Assembly (NCBI GenBank): GCA_009920875.1
Contig: RFZE01000057.1
Coordinates: 1 to 9,019, forward strand
Length of the DNA: 9,019 nucleotides
DNA from: Alphaproteobacteria bacterium
Lineage (GTDB): Bacteria > Pseudomonadota > Alphaproteobacteria > RS24
Reading direction: 5' to 3'
A program made the position numbers and the translations under genes. Numbering within the stretch: the stretch's first letter is position 1; each line of letters begins with the position of its first letter. Under the pieces are notes generated by a model, which was not told the DNA's origin, did no database searches, and saw only the letters and a program-made list of their open reading frames with translations. Shown here piece after piece: positions 6,903 to 9,019 of the stretch.

Positions 6903-8078
6903 ATGATGCAGCAGGATTTAACGCGCGCCCTTAATGCCGCCGCGCAACCCCATTTTGACGCGGCCCTCACCGTTTTGACCGAGGCGCATCAACGCTATCA
7001 GGCAGCGCCCCTGCCGCATATGCAATTGGCTGCAAAAACCGATGATGTGGCGGCCATGCAAGAACTGGCCGCGCATTTGGGCGACGGCGCGGCGCGCATT
7101 CTCATTCTCGGCACGGGCGGATCAAGCTTGGGCGCGCAAGTGCTGGCGCAAGTGCATGGTTGTTTGACGCCGGCCGGACAAATCAGCGGCCCGCATTTGG
7201 TGTTTGTCGATAATCTTGATGGCGAGAGCTATGCACGACTGCTCGAAGGCGATTTGTGCGCCACGCGGTTTCTCGTCGTGTCGAAATCGGGCGGCACGGC
7301 GGAAACCATGATGCAAGCGGGCGGCGCCATATTGGCGCTTGAGGCGCAAGGGCTGGATATTGGAACGCATATGGGCGGCATTGCCGGGCGCGGTGATAAT
7401 GCGCTGCGGCGTTTGGCGGCGCATTACGGTTTTATGCTGCTCGACCATGATGATGATATTGGCGGGCGCTTTTCCGTGTTCACCAATGTCGGGCTTTTGC
7501 CGGCCATTTGGGCCGGTGGCAATGTTGAGAAAATTCGCGCCGGTGCGGCTTCCGTCATGGCTGGTCTTGCAGGTGCAGCTGAAGATTATGCGCCGCTTTT
7601 GGGGGCGGCGGTGCAGTTGGCGCATATGGCGGCGGGGCGCAATATTTCGGTGATGATGGCCTATGCCGACCGGCTTGAGCGGCTGGCCTTTTGGTATCGC
7701 CAGCTTTGGGCCGAGAGCCTCGGCAAGCAAGGCAAAGGCTCAGTGCCGGTCAATGCGCTGGGGCCGGTCGACCAGCACAGCCAAATGCAGCTTTATATGG
7801 CCGGGCCGGATGATAAATTTTACACCGTGCTGAGCCATCAGACGCGCGATACGGGCACCGGCGTGCCCGACAGCTTTGCCGATGATGACGGCTTGGCTTC
7901 TTTGGCCGGTCACACAATGGGCAATCTGGTCGATGCGGAAGCGCGCGGCACAATGGACACGTTGGCGGAAGCCGGGCGTCCGCTACGCCATATGGCGTTG
8001 GACAGCATTGACGATGAGACGATTGGCGCTTTGCTGATGCATTTTCAGCTTGAGACGATTTACGCGGCAGACGGTCTG
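6903..8078 (+). other. pgi: Pgi module, C-terminally truncated
   Basis: About 392 residues of bacterial/alphaproteobacterial-style glucose-6-phosphate isomerase. Visible landmarks are the phosphosugar-binding LILGTGGSSLG (about 64-74), SKSGGTAET (127-135), GGRFSVFT (187-194), the catalytic-Glu segment WAESLGKQGKG (Glu271), and the ring-opening His in DQHSQ (His292). The region ends at GALLMHFQLETIYAAD. Intact relatives continue with roughly 20-30 residues holding the FDQ...VE..K motif, whose lysine takes part in catalysis; that segment is absent. Isomerase activity is therefore doubtful even though the rest is well conserved and shows no decay. Confidence 0.9.
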
Positions 8079-9019
8079 GAGGTGGTGGAACGTCCGGCCA
8101 GCGCGGTGAAAGAGCTTGTCGAAAACGCCATTGATGCAGGCGCAACACAAATAGATGTCAGCCTCGGCAGTGGCGGCAAGACGCTTATTCTGGTCGAAGA
8201 TAATGGCCATGGCATGAGCGCCGAGGCGCTGGCTTTGGCGATTGAACGCCATGCCACATCGAAACTGCCCGAGGGTGATAGCGGCAATCGCATGTTTCAG
8301 ATTGCCAGCCTCGGTTTTCGCGGCGAGGCATTGCCCAGCATTGGCGCGGTCGCGCACCTTGAACTGACCAGCCGCGCCGCAGAAGATGACAGCGCGCATA
8401 GGGTGCGCGTCAATGGCGGTAAAGTCTCTGCCGTAATACCGGCGGCAGGAACGCGCGGCACGCGGGTCGAGGTGCGCGATTTGTTTTTCGCGACACCGGC
8501 GCGGCTGAAATTTTTGAAATCGGAGCGCGCCGAGACGACCGCGGTCAGCGATATTTTGAAGCGTCTCGCTATGGCGCATCCGGCCATTGGTTTTTCCCTG
8601 ACGAGCGACGGGCGCAAAACGTTTGCCTATCCGCCCGAAAGTGGCGAGGACGGCCAGCTGAAAAGGCTGGGTGCAATATTGGGGCGCGATTTTGCCGATA
8701 ATGCTGTGCCGGTTATGGCGGAACGTGACGGGGTGCGGATTTATGGATTTGCCGGACTGCCGACCTTCAATCATGCGACGGCGCAAAAACAATATCTCGT
8801 GGTCAATGGCCGTCCAGTGCGCGACAAGCTGCTCAATGGTGCGGTGCGCGGCGCTTATCAAGATTTCCTCGCCGGCAATCGCCACCCCGCATTGGCTTTG
8901 TTCATCGAACTGCCCTCAGACGCGCTGGACGTCAATGTGCATCCGGCCAAAACCGAAGTGCGCTTCAAAGATGCCGGTCTTATTCGCTCGATGATTGTCG
9001 GCGGCTTGCGCGCCGCTCT
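6903..9019 (+). CDS. pgi-mutL: In-frame fusion of glucose-6-phosphate isomerase and DNA mismatch-repair MutL (partial at right edge)
   Basis: One open frame of 705 complete codons runs from ATG 6903 to the window end without a stop. Residues 1 to about 390 are Pgi and residues from about 393 onward are MutL. The start is supported by AAGGA (6889-6893) at a 9-nt spacing; a second ATG follows directly at 6906. Both proteins are normally separate: Pgi is cytosolic and interconverts glucose-6-phosphate and fructose-6-phosphate, while MutL is the ATPase linking MutS to strand removal. The junction joins HFQLETIYAADGL (Pgi) to EVVERPASAVKEL (MutL), losing the Pgi C terminus and the MutL N terminus. 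It may be a true genomic deletion, a fusion gene, or an assembly join. I read every codon of the frame and saw no stop or frameshift. The MutL linker and C-terminal domain lie past the edge. Confidence 0.88.
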   Translation, partial: MMQQDLTRALNAAAQPHFDAALTVLTEAHQRYQAAPLPHMQLAAKTDDVAAMQELAAHLGDGAARILILGTGGSSLGAQVLAQVHGCLTPAGQISGPHLVFVDNLDGESYARLLEGDLCATRFLVVSKSGGTAETMMQAGGAILALEAQGLDIGTHMGGIAGRGDNALRRLAAHYGFMLLDHDDDIGGRFSVFTNVGLLPAIWAGGNVEKIRAGAASVMAGLAGAAEDYAPLLGAAVQLAHMAAGRNISVMMAYADRLERLAFWYRQLWAESLGKQGKGSVPVNALGPVDQHSQMQLYMAGPDDKFYTVLSHQTRDTGTGVPDSFADDDGLASLAGHTMGNLVDAEARGTMDTLAEAGRPLRHMALDSIDDETIGALLMHFQLETIYAADGLEVVERPASAVKELVENAIDAGATQIDVSLGSGGKTLILVEDNGHGMSAEALALAIERHATSKLPEGDSGNRMFQIASLGFRGEALPSIGAVAHLELTSRAAEDDSAHRVRVNGGKVSAVIPAAGTRGTRVEVRDLFFATPARLKFLKSERAETTAVSDILKRLAMAHPAIGFSLTSDGRKTFAYPPESGEDGQLKRLGAILGRDFADNAVPVMAERDGVRIYGFAGLPTFNHATAQKQYLVVNGRPVRDKLLNGAVRGAYQDFLAGNRHPALALFIELPSDALDVNVHPAKTEVRFKDAGLIRSMIVGGLRAA
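8079..9019 (+). other. mutL: MutL N-terminal ATPase module, lacking its first residues
   Basis: The GHKL ATPase motifs of MutL are all present in order: ELVENAIDAG (404-413, with the Glu that activates water and the Mg-binding Asn408), EDNGHGM (432-438), ERHATSKL, GFRGEAL (471-477), GTRVEVRDLFFATPAR (519-534), VNGRP (634-638) and VHPAKTEVRF (679-688). Normal MutL starts with a segment ending in INQIAAGEVVERPA. Here the match begins only at EVVERPAS, so about 16-18 residues are missing. No good internal start exists: GGAGG at 8078-8082 is too close to the GTGs at 8082 and 8085 and too far from the GTG at 8106, and the next in-frame ATG (8214) lies after motif II. Confidence 0.92.

Noticed and set aside
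8078..8108. GGAGG as a ribosome site for an independent MutL
   Set aside because: Spacing to in-frame GTG codons is either near zero or over 20 nt, so neither is a credible start.
7983..8885. A 300-codon minus-strand open frame over the Pgi/MutL region
   Set aside because: It is antisense to strongly conserved MutL motifs, and its length follows from codon bias on the sense strand.

Overview
The window looks like a piece of an alphaproteobacterial chromosome of moderate GC (mid-50s percent by eye). Three things point there: the HisRS motif-2 loop is of the alphaproteobacterial type, an ScfR/RamB-type regulator is divergent from a long-form isocitrate lyase, and all genes share one codon style. 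The order within the class cannot be fixed from this sequence. No tRNA, rRNA, CRISPR array, transposase or phage gene was seen.

Layout, left to right. The minus strand carries the N-terminal part of hisS (1-747, running off the left edge). Upstream of it on the same strand is a TTG-initiated ScfR/RamB-family regulator (771-2213). A 213-bp AT-rich divergent control region (2214-2426) holds several GTAAA/TTTAC elements and separates the regulator from aceA, isocitrate lyase (2427-4031, plus strand). aceA ends in a strong intrinsic terminator (4052-4086). The ribosome binding site of a RraA-like aldolase/decarboxylase (4100-4588, plus) follows almost at once. A minus-strand pair comes next: a membrane-anchored parvulin-like peptidyl-prolyl isomerase (5888-6778) followed by a HupE/UreJ-family membrane protein (4656-5876). 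The plus strand then carries one uninterrupted reading frame from 6903 to the right edge.

That last frame is the most unusual object. It begins as glucose-6-phosphate isomerase (Pgi) and, around 8064-8081, passes in frame with no stop into MutL, the mismatch-repair ATPase. The Pgi part lacks its C-terminal segment, where the family keeps the FDQ...VE..K active-site lysine. The MutL part lacks about the first 16-18 residues up to the IAAGE motif, but every later N-terminal ATPase motif is intact. The simplest reading is a small in-frame deletion across an ancestral pgi-mutL gene junction, either real in this genome or introduced by assembly. A functional fusion cannot be excluded from sequence alone.

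Functionally, the ScfR-aceA pair is a self-contained glyoxylate-shunt module. The regulator probably senses an acyl-CoA-type signal and acts on the AT-rich region to control entry of acetate or fatty-acid carbon. The RraA-like enzyme may handle a 2-oxo acid nearby in central metabolism. The isomerase/HupE pair looks like a separate envelope operon, and the Pgi/MutL locus is a separate transcription unit.
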